A program made the position numbers and the translations under genes. 64,000 nt of DNA from Porites lobata. Lineage: Eukaryota > Cnidaria > Anthozoa > Scleractinia > Poritidae. A model generated the notes under the pieces. The model saw only the letters and a program-made list of their open reading frames with translations. It was not told the origin of the DNA and did not search any database. The DNA lies in NCBI GenBank assembly GCA_942486035.1, contig CALNXK010000517.1:7501-71500 (forward strand), given 5' to 3'. Of this stretch, positions 35,560-47,889 are shown piece by piece (position 1 is the stretch's first letter; each line of letters starts with the position of its first letter).

Positions 35560-36082
35560 TGTAAGCGCCAGGAATGTTTTCCGTTACCTTTATAGTATTT
35601 TTATGTTCGCCGCGTTCTTAGTTATTTTCGTGTTCGCGCCTTTAGTGCTGTTGTTTGGTTCATTAGTTTTTCATTGTCCGCGTAGCTTTGTCCTTTGTGT
35701 TAGGATTTTTCTGCATATCGTATATTTAGCTTTTATTGTAATTTTTCGCGTCAGTTCTTCGTTTAGCTGCGCTTGGTCCGGTTTACAGTTTAATGTTTGG
35801 GTTTTTAGTCGTCCTAGGTTTTCGTCCTTATCTCGCTATCGTCTTGTAAGTATCTCGTTTGTTTCATTCGCATTTCTAGATTGCCTTATTGCTTTCGTTC
35901 AGTTTGTAGGTTGTTTTATCTTGACTTTGCATTTGTTTAATTGTTATTTTTCAGTACCGCTATACTTCGCTATACTTCGTTATACTTCACATCGGTTCAC
36001 TTGTTTCCCTGCACCAGTTTTAGAAGCTCTAGAATAAAGTTTGTGTGTTAAAAACTATAGCGCGTAAAGGCTGCGACTATAT
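35560..36082 (+). repeat. 5' LTR of the BEL/Pao element
   Basis: TG start, TATA end. Contains AATAAAG (36034) as a likely polyadenylation signal and CTATACTTCG tandem words near 35965. Open frames inside are not genes. Confidence 0.95.
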
Positions 36083-36114
36083 TCGTAAAGACGGGAGTTG
36101 TTGGATTTTGGACG

Positions 36115-37449
36115 ATGTCTCATGTGGTTCAGGAAGCCAATTTGTCGTGTTCCGCCGGGAAAAATGGTCAAAGTGTTCGTCGTTCAAGTACCCGTTCGCG
36201 GAAGCCTAATTCTTCACTGTATCAAGAAGCAGTTACAATGGAAAGAATCCGAGAACTTAGAAAGAGAAGAGGCAGAGTGCTCTCTGCCTTGACGGCCAAG
36301 CGTAAAGAAATTGACAGCTTATTAACGGATGAGAACAATGTTGAAGCAGTCAAGGTGAAACTGACAGAGATTACTTCCCTTTTTCAAAGATTTACAGATG
36401 CACACGAGGAGTATAATGCTGCCTTAATCGATGAGAGCCAAAGACAGGAATCAGTAGTTTACTTCACTGACATTGAGTCGAGTTTGAATTTCTTCTGTCA
36501 CACGGTTAACGACTGGTTGCGTGTAACGGAGATCCGGATTCAAGACCTTGATGTTACTCGCGATGACAGTGTCTCACAGACATCGTTCCTGTTAAGGAAC
36601 AGGAAACGATCTAGATGTGGTTCGGCGTACAGCCGATCTTCTCGAGCTAGTTCCATTTCTGTTGCAAGGGCAAAAGAAGCTGCGAGAATTGCAGAGCTTC
36701 AAGCCGAAGTACACGCCCTAAAGCAGCGTCAGCTCATTAACGAATCTGAATTACGGCTCAAAAAGGAAGAACTTGATCTCAAGTTTACAAGGGATCAATT
36801 AAAACTTGAAACGGAATTTAAGAAAGCAGTGGCCAGGGAAAGCGTGTATGCGAAAGCTGATTCAGAAAGGAACACGCGTATCGCGTCTTCCTCGCTCACC
36901 TCTCGCGTTCCTCGCGTGGATCCGCGCGCGGCGGCCATTTCTGATGGTTTTTCTGGAGATTTAAAGCACGATTCATCTCCGGTCTTCCATGGTGCCAATT
37001 TCAGACCTAAAGAACACAAGACTAAACACAAGGTTCCAAGTCAGTCCAGTTAAGACTCTGATGAGCAGTCTGGCCTTAGTGACCAAGCCTTTCACATCCT
37101 CGAACAGCAGAATCGTGTCATGGAGGAGTTTGTGAATCAGCAGCAGAAAAACACGCTACCCCGAAGGCAGGTGCCTATCTTTGACGGGAATCCACTCAGC
37201 TACTGCACCTTTATGCGTGCCTTTGAGACTGTAATCGAGAGTAACGAGAGTGATAGCTGTGGGAGACTGTACTATCTTGAGCAGCATACGAGTGGAAGAG
37301 CGCGGGAGATCGTGCGGAGTTGTATGTACCTAAACCCAGGAGAAGGCTCCTCTAAGGCGAAGAAGCTGTTGGAGGCTAGATTTGGCCAAAAGCACAATAT
37401 CGCGATGGCTTATGTCGACCAGCTAACATGGTCCCTACATCAAAGCTGA
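36115..37449 (+). pseudogene. BEL/Pao gag region (with DUF1759-like part)
   Basis: It starts at ATG 36115, 33 bp after the LTR. The first 312 codons are rich in Arg/Lys/Glu with a long coiled-coil-like stretch (about residues 195-250), ending at TAA 37051. The same frame continues after the stop into a segment with PIFDGNPLSYCTFMRAFE, SGRAREIV and AKKLLEARFGQ. This is the DUF1759 signature of BEL/Pao and related gag proteins. A frame shift follows near 37440. The remaining gag tail to about 37930 is spread over two frames. Function in the family is capsid assembly and RNA packaging. Confidence 0.85.
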
Positions 37450-37928
37450 GGACGCCGAGTCACTGGAGGGTTTCTCAATTCTTCTGTCAAGTTGCACAAA
37501 TACACTGAAGGCTATCGGATACTTAAACAAGATTGAAGGTCCGGACAACATGAGAAAGATTACCGAGAGACTGCCACCTAAACTGCAGAGTAGCTGGCGG
37601 GGCGGGACAATGCTGATCGTATCCTCAATGCGGACAAGAGAGAAGTTTGTATCGAAGACATTGCGTCATTCGTTGAGGAGAAGTCACGTGCCCTAAGTAA
37701 TCCAATCTTCGGAAAACTTGCCTTCTTGGCTAAGGATAAGAGGAAGAGCCAGACACGAGGGACGAAATCAAAACCCGAGGGTTCTGGGCCTGGTCCTAGA
37801 GAGCTTAGTAACTTCTCCGCTTCATCTCAGAAGAGTCCCATGGATCAAAACAAGTCTCAGGAGAAGAAGTCTGAAGATCTCTCGATCCAGCGTTTGCTAA
37901 AATTCCCCTCCGTGAGCGTTACGACTTT

Positions 37929-38681
37929 GTGATGAAGCAAAGACTCTGTTTCTCGTGTTTGAGAGGGGGTCATCAATCAAGGGGATGCTACAAGAAGAAG
38001 CCGTGTTCACACTGTAATGGAAGACATGCTTCGCCTATGCACTCTGATTCTTCAGAAGATAAGCACGAGCAGCCGACATCTGAGAATGCGAGTCAACAAC
38101 CTGCTAGAGCCAGAGAGAAGGAAGATCAGAACAGATCCCAGCAAGGTGTTAATCAGAAGAGTTTATTAAGTGACGAGTCAAGTGGCGTAGAGCGAATCTG
38201 CAATTTGACGACCACAGTGGGTCCTGCGACTGCTTTGCCAATCGTACCAGTAAAGGTCAGAGCACAAGGTCCTTTTTGCATCGAGACTTACGCCCTCGTG
38301 GATACGGGTTCTTATTCCACTCTCTGCTCTAACATGCTTTTGGATCGTCTTGGCGTTAAAGGCAAGCATTTGAAGTTGACGTTAACTACGATGGGTTCGG
38401 CAGAGGAGGTTGATAGCGTCGTGGCCAGCGGTTTAGTGGTGTCGGACTTGGATAAAAATGTTGTTGTCCCATTAAGAGAGGTTTATTCCAGACCGACTAT
38501 GCCTGTGTCTAAGGATGAAGTCCCCAAACAGGAAGATGTACATAGATGGCCACACCTTAGAGGCTTCGTCTACCCAACTGAGTTGAACTCTCAAGTTGAT
38601 CTATTAATTGGGTCAGATGTCCCAGAAGCTTTACAACCGAAAGACGTTATCCCAGCTGTCGGAGGAAGGCCCCTACGCTAG
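37929..38681 (+). pseudogene. BEL/Pao zinc knuckle and aspartic protease
   Basis: The frame opens with a Cys-x2-Cys-x4-His-x4-Cys nucleic acid-binding knuckle (C-F-S-C...H...C, residues about 7-20) and a second Cys/His cluster right after it. A Glu/Gln/Ser-rich linker follows. At about residue 126 an A-L-V-D-T-G-S motif marks the catalytic Asp of a retropepsin-like protease, followed by family-typical sequence up to a D-L-L-I-G-S-D segment. The frame shifts near 38670 into the RT part. The protease would process the polyprotein; the fused arrangement suggests a single gag-pol ORF originally. Confidence 0.85.
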
Positions 38682-38707
38682 TAAGGTGGATTTCGGTTGG
38701 GTAATCA

Positions 38708-39720
38708 ATGGCCCAACAGGAAGGAAGCCAAGATATATCCCTTCTGCTTGTTACCTCACCAAGTCTATTGACGTCCATCCTATGTGCGTGGCGTGCTGAC
38801 TTTACGGATGCGTGTTTAAATGACGGCCAAGGAATGTCTCGTGAAGATCTGAAGTTCATGAACATTTTGGAAAACTCTGTTATGCAGTGTGAGGATGGTC
38901 ATTACCAAGTTCGTTTGCCCTTTCGTAATCCAAGTTTGACGTTGCCTGCTAATAGATGCCAAGCCGAGCGCAGAGCCCTCTTCCTGAGACGTAAATTCCT
39001 TAAAGATGACAGATTTCAGGAAGACTACGTTGCATCTCTTGAAAGCGTAATCCAAGAAGGTTTCGCTGAAAAGGTTCCCTCTGAAGATCTGTGTAGAGCT
39101 GACGGAAGGGTCTGGTATATTCCACACCATGGTGAGTACCACAGCAAGAAACCTGAGAAGATAAGGGTCGTCTTTGATTGTTCCGCTCAGTTCCAAGGGA
39201 TGTCTTTGAACAGCGAATTGCTGCAGGGTCCTGATTTGACCAACAACCTGGTTGGAATACTGCTTCGTTTCCGACAATAACCATTGGCTGTAATGGGAGA
39301 TGTACAATCTATGTTTCACCAAGTGCGTGTTCCTGTGGAGGATCGTGACTTTCTGCGGTTTCTCTGGTGGCCCGGTGGTAATCTCGCTAAGGGTTTGGAA
39401 GAGTACCGAATGACCGTGCATCTTTTCGGTGCAGTTTGGTCGCCTAGTTGTGTCAATTTTGCCATGCGTTGAAATGCTGAAGATCACCAGCACGAGTTTT
39501 CACCTGAAGTCATTTCTACTGTTCTGAAGAATTTCTATGTCGACGACTGCTTGAAATCTCTACCTTCCAGTCATGAAGCAATTAGGCACGTTTGTGATCT
39601 GCGCAACCTGATGAATAAAGGAGGCTTTAACTTGACGAAATGGGTCAGCAACGATCGCCTGGTATTAGAGTCCATACCTGTCGAAGATAGAGCGAAAGGA
39701 ACTAAGAGCTTGACCTAACC
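38708..39720 (+). pseudogene. BEL/Pao reverse transcriptase
   Basis: One frame in three pieces separated by stops at 39278 and 39470. The first has the BEL/Pao pre-RT segment and a K-I-R-V-V-F-D-C-S-A motif. The second has M-G-D-V-Q-S-M-F-H-Q-V (first catalytic Asp) and a L-F-G-A-V-W-S-P-S segment. The third carries the Y-V-D-D catalytic box at about 39537-39548. All three carboxylates of the RT palm are therefore present, but the chain is interrupted. Confidence 0.88.
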
Positions 39721-39726
39721 TGCGAT

Positions 39727-40518
39727 GTGCTCCCAGTAGAGAGGGCCTTGGGTGTGTCATGGTTCGTGGAGGCTGACCAGTTTGGCTTTAAGGTGTTCAT
39801 TAAAGATAGGCCGTGTACTAGGCGTGGCATACTTTCAGCGGTCAGTTCGTTATATGATCTTCTGGGTATGGCAGCTCCTTTCATTCTTCCTGCAAAGCGT
39901 CTCCTACAGGATATGTGCAGACGGGGTTTGGGGTGGGACGACGAGGTCCCAGATCTTCACTTGACCCGCTTGCGAGCGTGGGTAGACGACCTACCGAAGA
40001 TTTCCCGAATTGCCATTGAAAGGTGCGTCAAACCTGTCAAGTCCTCGGATATCGCTTCATGTCAGATCCATCATTTCTGCGACGCCTCTCAGGTGGCCTA
40101 TGGCGCCGTATCGTATCTTCTCTTAGTCGACATGCAAGGTCGGATATTCTGTTCATTCCTCATTGGGAAGTCCCGCCTGGCTCCCTTCAAGGTAACTACC
40201 ATCCCCAGATTGGAATTGACGGCTGCTACCGTATCGGTGCAGCTGAACAAGATTTTGACGAAGGAGTTGCAGATACCCATCGATAAAGTGACCTTTTGGA
40301 CAGATAGCATGACCGTCATACGATACATCGCGAATGAGTTGAAGCGTTTCCATACCTACGTTGCAAACCGCGTTGCCTTCATCAGAGAGGAATCCAGCCC
40401 GTCCCAATGGAGATACATCGACAGCAAATCCAATCCCGCTGATGAAGCCTCGCGGGGCGTTACGGCAGACGTGTTTGTTCGTAATGGCCGTTGGTTAAAG
40501 GGCCGGTTTTTCTTTTAA
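39727..40518 (+). pseudogene. BEL/Pao RNase H region (Peptidase_A17/DUF-type connection)
   Basis: A 263-codon frame. The N-terminal third is the RT connection with R-G-I-L-S-A-V-S-S-L-Y-D and L-G-M-A-A-P-F. RNase H residues follow: H-F-C-D-A-S (first Asp), P-R-L-E-L (Glu), F-W-T-D-S (second Asp), and N-P-A-D-E-A-S-R-G (last Asp). The frame ends in a Phe/Lys run where a T-run shifts the phase. Confidence 0.87.
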
Positions 40519-40657
40519 CAACCGAGTCTGAGTGGGCGGACCATGTCCAAGAAAGCGCAGAGCTGACCGAGAATGATCCGGAAATCAAGAAAGCAAGAAA
40601 GAGCCAAAATCATTCGCTGTATCCGTCAGCAAAGTTTATGCAAGCATTGTTCGTATC

Positions 40658-42147
40658 GTGAAGCGTTTTAGCTCCTGGATGAATTTACTGAAATTTGTTG
40701 CAATGTGTCTTCGCTGCCAGAGAAGATTTCGATTAAGAAAGAGAGAGCCTGGCCCGAATGGTCACGGAAATGTTGGTCCCCTCAGCCTGGAGCCAATGTC
40801 TTGTCAAGACTTAGACTTTGCTGAAAGAGAACTAATTATGTTTGACCAGAGGAATGCATTTCCTGAGGAAATTGAAACCATCAAGAAAGGAGGCTGTGTA
40901 AAGAAGTCAAGCTGCCTTGCAAAATTAAGCCCAGTCCTAATTGGTGGTGTACTTCGCGTTGGCGGACGACTTAGCAGAGCTCCTTTACCTGACGAATCAA
41001 GGCATCAGATAATTATCTCCAAGGATTCTCCACTTGGTGTACTGCTTATCAGGTTCTTTCACGAGAAGAGTGGTCACTCTGGGAGAGAATACGTGCTAGC
41101 CCTCTTGCGCGAGCGATTTTGGTTGATTCGAGCCAACACAACGGAAAGAAGTGTACTGTCGTCCTGTTTCCAGTGTAAACGTCGCCATGGCCCCGCTGGA
41201 GAACAGAAAATGGCTGACTTACCTCGTTCCAGGGTCACTCCAGATCAACCCCCTTTTACATGTGTTGGAATTGATTGCTTTGGTCCTTTCCTTGTCCGCC
41301 AGAAGAGAAGCTTGGTAAAGAGATATGGAGCTATTTTCACATGTTTGGCTTTGAGAGCAGTCCATCTGGAGATTTCCCACACATTGGACACGGATTCCTT
41401 TATCTTAGCTCTTAGAAGATTTATTGCCCGCAGAGGTCAGGTTAAAGTGATTCGTTCAGACAATGGTACGAATTTGACGGGAACTGAAAAGGGACTTCGC
41501 GTTATGATCTCAAGTTGGAATCAGACCAAGATTCACGACACCCTTCTACAGAAGGTATCAAATGGATCTTCAATCCTCCAGCGGCTTCCCACCACGGTGG
41601 AGTCTGGGAAAGACTTATCAGATCCACTCGCAAGATTCTTGGAGCCTTGACCAAGGAGCAAGTCCTTGACGACGAGTGTCTTCAAACCCTATTGTTTGAA
41701 GCTGAGAGTATCATTAATGGAAGGCCGCTGACCAAGGTCTCCGACAACCCTAACGATTTGGAGCCTCTTACGCCGAATCACCTCCTACTACTTCGCCAAA
41801 ACGAATCTATACCACCAGGGCTGTTTGAAAAGAACGACACGTATTCCAGGAGAAGATGGCGTCAAGTGCAGTATTTGGCAAATGTGTTCTGGGCTCGCTG
41901 GAAACGAGAATATCTTCCTTCGTTGCAGGAGCGCCAGAAATGGTTTCGACCGAGAAGAAACTTCACTGTTGGAGACACGGTTATCGTTGATGAATCGACG
42001 CCAAGGAACGTGTGGCCGATTGGTCGAATCACAGAAGTGTTCCCAGATAGAGATGGTTTCGTGCGTCGCGTAAGAGTCAAAACCAAGACCTCTACTTTGG
42101 AGCGACCCATTACGAAGTTATGTTTGCTGGAATCAATTGAACATTGA
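40658..42147 (+). pseudogene. BEL/Pao integrase with C-terminal DUF5641-like domain
   Basis: Two overlapping frames (to 41650, and from 41515) joined by one frame change around 41520-41580. The first has the zinc-binding H-x-H...C-x2-C region (H-E-K-S-G-H-S-G, S-C-F-Q-C-K-R-R) and the first two catalytic Asp residues (G-I-D-C-F-G-P-F and R-S-D-N-G-T-N). The second has the catalytic Glu in the W-E-R-L-I-R segment. The chain ends with L-T-P-N-H-L-L, a W-R-x-V-Q-Y segment, V-G-D-T-V-I-V-D and W-P-I-G-R-I, the usual C-terminal domain of BEL/Pao integrases. Confidence 0.9.
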
Positions 42148-42396
42148 AAGTGTCTTGTTTTCCCGGATTTGTTCAAGAGACTTTGCGTGACCTTCACTGA
42201 GCTTACGTGATGTTCTATCAAGTTTGAACAATGAAGCCTGTTGAGGCACTTAGGCCTTCGTGACACTATTTTTCGCTTAAGGAGTTTGGCGTTTAAGAAG
42301 ATTATTGCTTTCGATAGTTAATTTTTTGTGCTAGTTCCTGGCTCCTTTTTCTAAAATATTAGGTAAGTACAAGCGATTTGTATTTAGGGGCCGGAA

Positions 42397-42928
42397 TGTA
42401 AGCGCCAGGAATGTTTTCCGTTACCTTTATAGTATTTTTATGTTCGCCGCGTTCTTAGTTATTTTCCTGTTCGCGCCTTTAGTGCTGTTGTTTGGTTCAT
42501 TAGTTTTTCATTGTCCGCGTAGCTTTGTCCTTCGTGTTAGGATTTTTCTGCATATCGTATATTTAGCTTTTATTGTAATTTTTCGCGTCAGTTCTTCGTT
42601 TAGCTGCGCTTGGTCCGGTTACAGTTTAATGTTTGGGTTTTTGCTCGTCCTAGGTTTTCGTCCTTATCTCGCTATCGTCTTGTAAGTATCTCGTTTGTTT
42701 CATTCGCATTTCTAGATTGCCTTATTGCTTCCGTTCAGTTTTTGGGTTGTTTTATCTTGACTTTGCATTTGTTTAATTGTTATTTTTCAGTACCGCTATA
42801 CTTCGCTATACTTCGCTATACTTCGTTATACTTCACATCGGTTCACTTGTTTCCCTTGCACCAGTTGTAGAAGTTCTAGAATAAAGTTTGTGTGTTAAAA
42901 ACTATAGCGCGTAAAGGCTGCGACTATA
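42397..42928 (+). repeat. 3' LTR of the BEL/Pao element
   Basis: 532 bp, colinear with 35560-36082 except for about a dozen substitutions, 1-nt indels and one more CTTCGCTATA unit. Confidence 0.95.
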
Positions 42929-43125
42929 AAAACTATTACATGATTTAATAAGAACAATATTACAAATAAAAGTCTTACTTAGTTACATGTAAGACTGCAT
43001 AAAATCTCATTAGGAAATCTAAACTGCTGCCTTAATTGCTGCGGAGCGACCGAAGGGAGCGAGCAGCAACATAATCAGGATTTGAAGAAAATATATAAGG
43101 GGCGACGAATTCTCGAATTCATCAC

Positions 43126-43184
43126 TTTTTACCACAATGCATTGCATTTAACCACACTTTTTACCACAATGCATTGCATTTAAC
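43126..43184. repeat. Short tandem pair
   Basis: Two copies of ACTTTTTACCACAATGCATT followed by GCATTTAACC. Confidence 0.85.
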
Positions 43185-43822
43185 CTGAGTGCATTGCGCC
43201 ACGAACAACTCAAATAAAAACACGGGGAAGTTCGGTGGGTGAGAGAGTGCATCGTTCGCTGCTCAGAGTTTTCTTTGTGGCAAAATTTCTACAGCTCGGT
43301 TAGAGGTCTTACCAAATTTTAAGACACGCATGAGTCTTTCAGATGAGTACGATGGTTAACTTGGGTATTGGATTTCAATTCAAGAGCCTTTGACTCGTCC
43401 AGGTGTTAAACCTGACGAGAAGATGAGCATTTGCTCTTCGACTTCGCAGCACGGGGGATATACAAATTCCAGCTCGCTAGAAGGTGATGTGAAAGTCAGA
43501 AAATGTCATGCAGTGCTATCCTGAAGAAACTGTATGAGCCGAAAATGGATGTGATTTTGACCATTCGCTACAAAATAACAGCGGAAATCGAGATAACAAA
43601 ACATATGTTTTGTGTCTTACTTTGCAGACGAGGACGTGTATCGGCGTTTTGAAAAGCATAATTATGTTCTTTCATTCATTCATTGTCATGGAATATACGT
43701 TTACATTGTTTTTTCACTGTTAATAGCTCGGTTAATGCGGCTGGCGATGATCTTGCCGGCGGAAGTTTCATTGAAAAGCAGTAAAGTGAAAGACTTTTCC
43801 CAAACATTACGTAATCAGCCTC

Positions 43823-43890
43823 TGTTATGTGGTGTAGTGGTTAGGTGTAGTCGCGTCGAGCCGAGGGTGAAGGGTTCAAGTCATACCGAA
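43823..43890 (+). repeat. tRNA-like relic or SINE head
   Basis: An A-box-like TGGTGTAGTGGTTAGG and a B-box-like GGTTCAAGTCATACC are about 30 nt apart, resembling a Glu-type tRNA body. The acceptor and anticodon stems do not pair well, so I do not call a tRNA gene. Confidence 0.5.
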
Positions 43891-45339
43891 TTCTTTATTT
43901 CTTGTTTCTTTTTTTTCCCGTTTTTTGTGTTGTTGCTTTCTATAAATATATAGCTAAATAACTGTTACTTAATAAAGTGCAACAAAGAGAAAGAAAAGTA
44001 TTGTGTTTTCCGAGAAAATATCGTGCACCGTATATTAAATCTATGGATAAACAATCTGAATTTCTATTATTTCCTACATTTCACTGTGGGAAAACCAGAG
44101 TTATAACCACTTGATCATTTTCTAAACAACGTTCCCACGAGTTCTTTCTATAGACTGATAGTAATTATTCTAGTGCGTTCCAACCTGTAAATAGGACAGT
44201 TAATGTCATTTTCGATTCTTTTAAGTCCCACTGCCTAACTAATGCCAGTATCAACAGAGTGTGCCGCAGCATTACTATCTTTTAGATACCCTAGTTCTTA
44301 TACCATATCATACCATAGCAAGTACCAGTACTTGGTGGATCATCCCCAAAAATTATTGTTAAAGCCTATACAAACTGCTGAGAGGCCATCAATGGGGAGT
44401 ATCAGACTGATGCTACAAAGACGATAGTGATGCAAACAAAACTAGCCATAGGCTTGATATACAAATGTGTAAGCCAACATCTCTACACATGTATCTCACT
44501 TTTTCTGGCCACTCTGCTGTAACTGCATGGCTGCAACTTGGACCTGGCTGTGGCATACAAAGTAGTCTACGAGAATTTGCCTACATTTGAGTTTGAATAA
44601 TAATGACAAACTGTGCACTTTTAACAAGTGACTCACTTTCACAATGCATCTATCTTACATTCCCTGTTTTATAGTTTTAGGATAATCCATTGACTGTCCT
44701 GGAATTTCAGCAATTTTAATGAACACATTCGAGTAAAGATTGTCTTTAAGAATAGAACTCTTATCACCTTTCCAATAAGACTGTGTAATTTAGTTAAAGC
44801 TGATCATCACAGGTTCATCCTGACTAAAGAAGGCACAATAATACATTAGCGACTTTAAGCAAATTGCTACAGTGACCTCTGCTATGGTGGTCGTGTATCA
44901 GAGTCCTGAAGAGAGTATGTCACTGTTGCCCGTCAAATTTCAACTTTATGCAAGTGGCACCCACAAGTCACTACAGGGCTTCTCGCTCATTTGGTTTCAT
45001 TGTTAGTAAAACGCAGGGAAGACTGAATTACTGCCCAGTGAACTAGAAGTGTTAAATACTTTCTTGATCAAGAGAAAAACAATATGATAGGTTTTAAACC
45101 AGTGAAAAATAGGGGAAAAGTAGAATTTTATACTCATGTAGAATCGACTATGCCATCACATTTTGTGCTTCGGCTAAAGGTCATTTTCTGGACATCATGC
45201 GAACGGCGTCGTTAATTTTTTGGACTTTATACTCCCGGCCATAGTGGTGATCACTGTAGCCATTTTACTACTTTGGTATTATTGGCATCCTGCCCATGAG
45301 GGGCAGCTATTTGGTACTGGTCTGTCTGACAAGTATTTA

Positions 45340-45613
45340 TCAACCTCTTTGGTTAGTTTCCCAGCAGCTCTTTCTTTGCCTCTTTGACATGCGAGCTTCA
45401 CAAAAGGCGCCAAGAACAGCATTGATGTTTCTTAACTTTGACCTCTCTGAGCGTAGTGGCCTGATGTACCTGGGTGGTGGATCACTGCCCCCCTCTTCAT
45501 TGTCTTCACTCTCCTGGATAGCATTGTGTAGGTCTAATAAATCCTTTGTTTTGGCTTTGTCATCCGGAGAAAGGTGTGCCTTGTCCAACACGTCTGTGCG
45601 ATTCGTCAATTTC
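45340..45613 (-). CDS. Probable exon, acidic then basic; unidentified
   Basis: The frame is open after a good splice acceptor (TTGTTTTGGTGTTCAG, AG at about 45614) and runs about 89 codons. The first half is Asp/Glu/Lys-rich. The second has R-Y-I-R-P-L-R-S-E-R-S-K-L followed by a basic S-K-R-Q-R-K stretch. In a shifted frame just beyond the stop, R-P-V-P and C-P-S-W-A occur, a pattern I associate with the C-terminal exon of transposon-linked proteins in corals. That association is from memory and weak. No partner exon was found. It could be a degraded last exon of a mobile-element protein. Confidence 0.4.
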
Positions 45614-47889
45614 TGAACACCAAAACAACATATTTAGTAACAGTGGCATGACTACTGTGATAAACATTTGATTAACATTTAGTTTGTTCTTCAGCAACAG
45701 TTTAGTCTGGCAAAATAGTCACCCTGACTATTTTGAATCTTTAGATTTGGTTCTTGCTCTCTACTCTGAGCAATTTACACTACAATGAAACCTCGCATAT
45801 AAATGGCAAGGACCCTTATAGCGGCCAACACACGCGAAGCAATATACGACAACGACCTTGAGTTCGCAAGCGACGACACACTATAAAGCGAGGAAATATT
45901 TTACGGACAGGAGTCTTGAATCGTTTATTCAACGTGATCATAGGATCCAAGTCCATATCGTAAACTGAAACATGAAATACAAAAAAAGGCTAAGCTAATT
46001 TCTAACATACAACTACATTCCAATTATTCCATAGCAAAGTTGCAAGTTACAGTAGGTCTAAGCCGAAGAAGGTAAACGAATCAAGACTTAAGAAAATAAT
46101 CGAAAACGAATTATCAAGTACAAAATTCGAGATTATAAAAGGATACATCTAAAAACAAAGCGAAAACAGTTCGATGAACTATAAAGATCCGTAGAACCAT
46201 AAGGTCGAAATACAAACAGAAACTGAAACTATATAAAAAAAAAAAGAGACAAACTACTGAAAAGATTCTGAAAAACAAACTCTAAAACGTACCAATAACC
46301 AAGTGAAAGGTGAGTTACATTTTAAGTAACATCAACCAACCTATGCCACGTGGTAATATGGTTAGCTAAAGGAGTCTTATCGAAAAGGTTAGGTATAAAA
46401 AGGAAACTTAAACACTTACATAACAGTCCCGCTTGTAAGAGCTTGACCAAACAACTTCCAAGATAAACTGGACAAACTGTACTAAAGAAGAACACGACTT
46501 ATCGTTTACCCAAACAAAGGCAACTAACAAAAATGCGGTTTGAGCGGAACTTAAGTAATCGCGTCCCTAATGGACAAGGAATAACGTCATCTTGCGGTTT
46601 AATGTAATACAATACAAATTAAATCAATAACGAATCAATATTCGGGAATAACGCGTGTTAGCCGTTACAACACTGTTAACATTAAAAATGTCAAAGGGGG
46701 TAGGGTGTGGCACTCGTGCATTCTATAACAATCATAAATTGTGTAACAAACATGCAAAACATGTGTTGTGTCCTTAAAAAATGAAAGACCCTTGTGCCCT
46801 TAACCTGAAAGATCCAGGTACCCAGGATAATTGTGTTTGAATAAACTAAGACTTCCTTGTCACCCAAGAGCAACAGTAATGCAACAGGGGGCCACCAGGC
46901 ACTGCCAAAGCACAGCTCTGTTACAGGACAGGCTAAATAAATCACTAAGCGGACGACTTAAACTACACATTAGAAATATTGCACTGCAAGCATTAACAAA
47001 ATAATGTACCTGTATTTTACCTACCTTTTTAGCTCTCACAGTTAATTGGCATCTTGTCCAAAGAAACTCTGTGTTCTTCAGGTTTTCCATTTTGCCACCT
47101 TACCACGTCTGGGGGCTACTTCTCTGACTCCAGTACTTAAAAATGGCCCCTATCAAAAGGAAAGCATGTTAAATGTGCAGGTCTCTGGGAAAGGAATTAA
47201 GAGTGCTTCTTGGTGTTGCTTAAAGTATTGTTGGTTTGCTCCTGCTTTTGGTGTGGGTATTATTTAGTGGCTTTTCAATCTTTTGTATTTATGTCATTAG
47301 GGGATTGCACTTGTTGGCAACACCAAGAAACTACAGTGGAACCCCGTTAATACGGTCATCAATGGGCCAAAAAAGTTTTGCCATATTAATGGGGTGGTGG
47401 TATTAATGAGGGTTTTTTTTTACAAGAAAATGTATGGTTGTTTTTGCCAGGCGGCCAAAAAAAGTGGCTGTGATAACAAGGTGACTGTATTACTGAGGTA
47501 GCCGTAATGCGGGGTTTCACTGTACCAAATTCAAGAAACTTAGAAAAGTGTACAACTTACCTTTTTTCTCTGTTTTGGGCCATTTCTTTTACCCAAAATT
47601 TCCCCTCACTTCATTAACCAAAATACCCTCAATGTTTTTGTTCTCCGCATCATTATACCTCAAAGAAATAAAGACCAAAAGAAAATGTCAAATATTTATA
47701 TCAAAATACTAATACATGTATTACATGTATATGTATATTATTGTGACAGCCTGGTTCTAAAAAAACTAGAGAGCTTAAAATGAGGCAGTTTACTGGTAGT
47801 GCATTACAAAGACAAATATTTAAAAATCATCGAATAAAGCCCTTATCCAAGTGCTTGACGCACAATACAAAATTAAAGTGTAACAATAT
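45614..47889. other. Region without a supportable gene
   Basis: Besides the MITE at 47334-47522, only short frames. 45780-45900 begins like the left end of a pogo/Tigger-type MITE (ACAATGAAACCTCGCATATAA) with no right partner. 45900-46680 is A-rich on the plus strand. Confidence 0.5.
47334..47522. mobile_element. pogo/Tigger-like MITE with TA duplication
   Basis: 189 bp. Left end CAGTGGAACCCCGTTAAT, right end inverted CAGTGAAACCCCGCATTA, flanked by TA at 47332-47333 and 47523-47524. No coding. Confidence 0.9.

Larger units (their letters stand above)
35560..42928 (+). mobile_element. BEL/Pao LTR retrotransposon, full length, decayed coding
   Basis: A complete 7.37-kb element: 523-bp and 532-bp LTRs starting TGTAAGCGCC and ending GACTATA, and 5-bp target duplication AAAAC on both sides. 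Coding order is gag, zinc knuckle, aspartic protease, RT, RNase H, integrase, which is the BEL/Pao order. The coding frame is broken by in-frame stops (37051, 39278, 39470) and by several frame shifts, so this copy is not autonomous as read. The LTRs differ at roughly a dozen positions plus one extra CTTCGCTATA unit in the right LTR, so insertion was not very recent. Confidence 0.95.
42934..45339. other. Region without a supportable gene
   Basis: Includes a tandem pair (43126-43184) and a tRNA-like sequence (43823-43890). A 113-codon frame at 43612-43953 spans the tRNA-like relic and a T-run and is not credible. Confidence 0.5.

Noticed and set aside
35603..36037. 144-codon hydrophobic frame in the 5' LTR (and its partner at 42440-42870)
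   Set aside because: It lies wholly in the LTR, begins in every LTR copy, and is frame-broken in the 3' LTR. It is T-rich sequence translated as Phe/Leu/Val.
43823..43890. A functional tRNA gene
   Set aside because: The A and B boxes are recognisable but acceptor, anticodon and variable parts do not fold as a tRNA.
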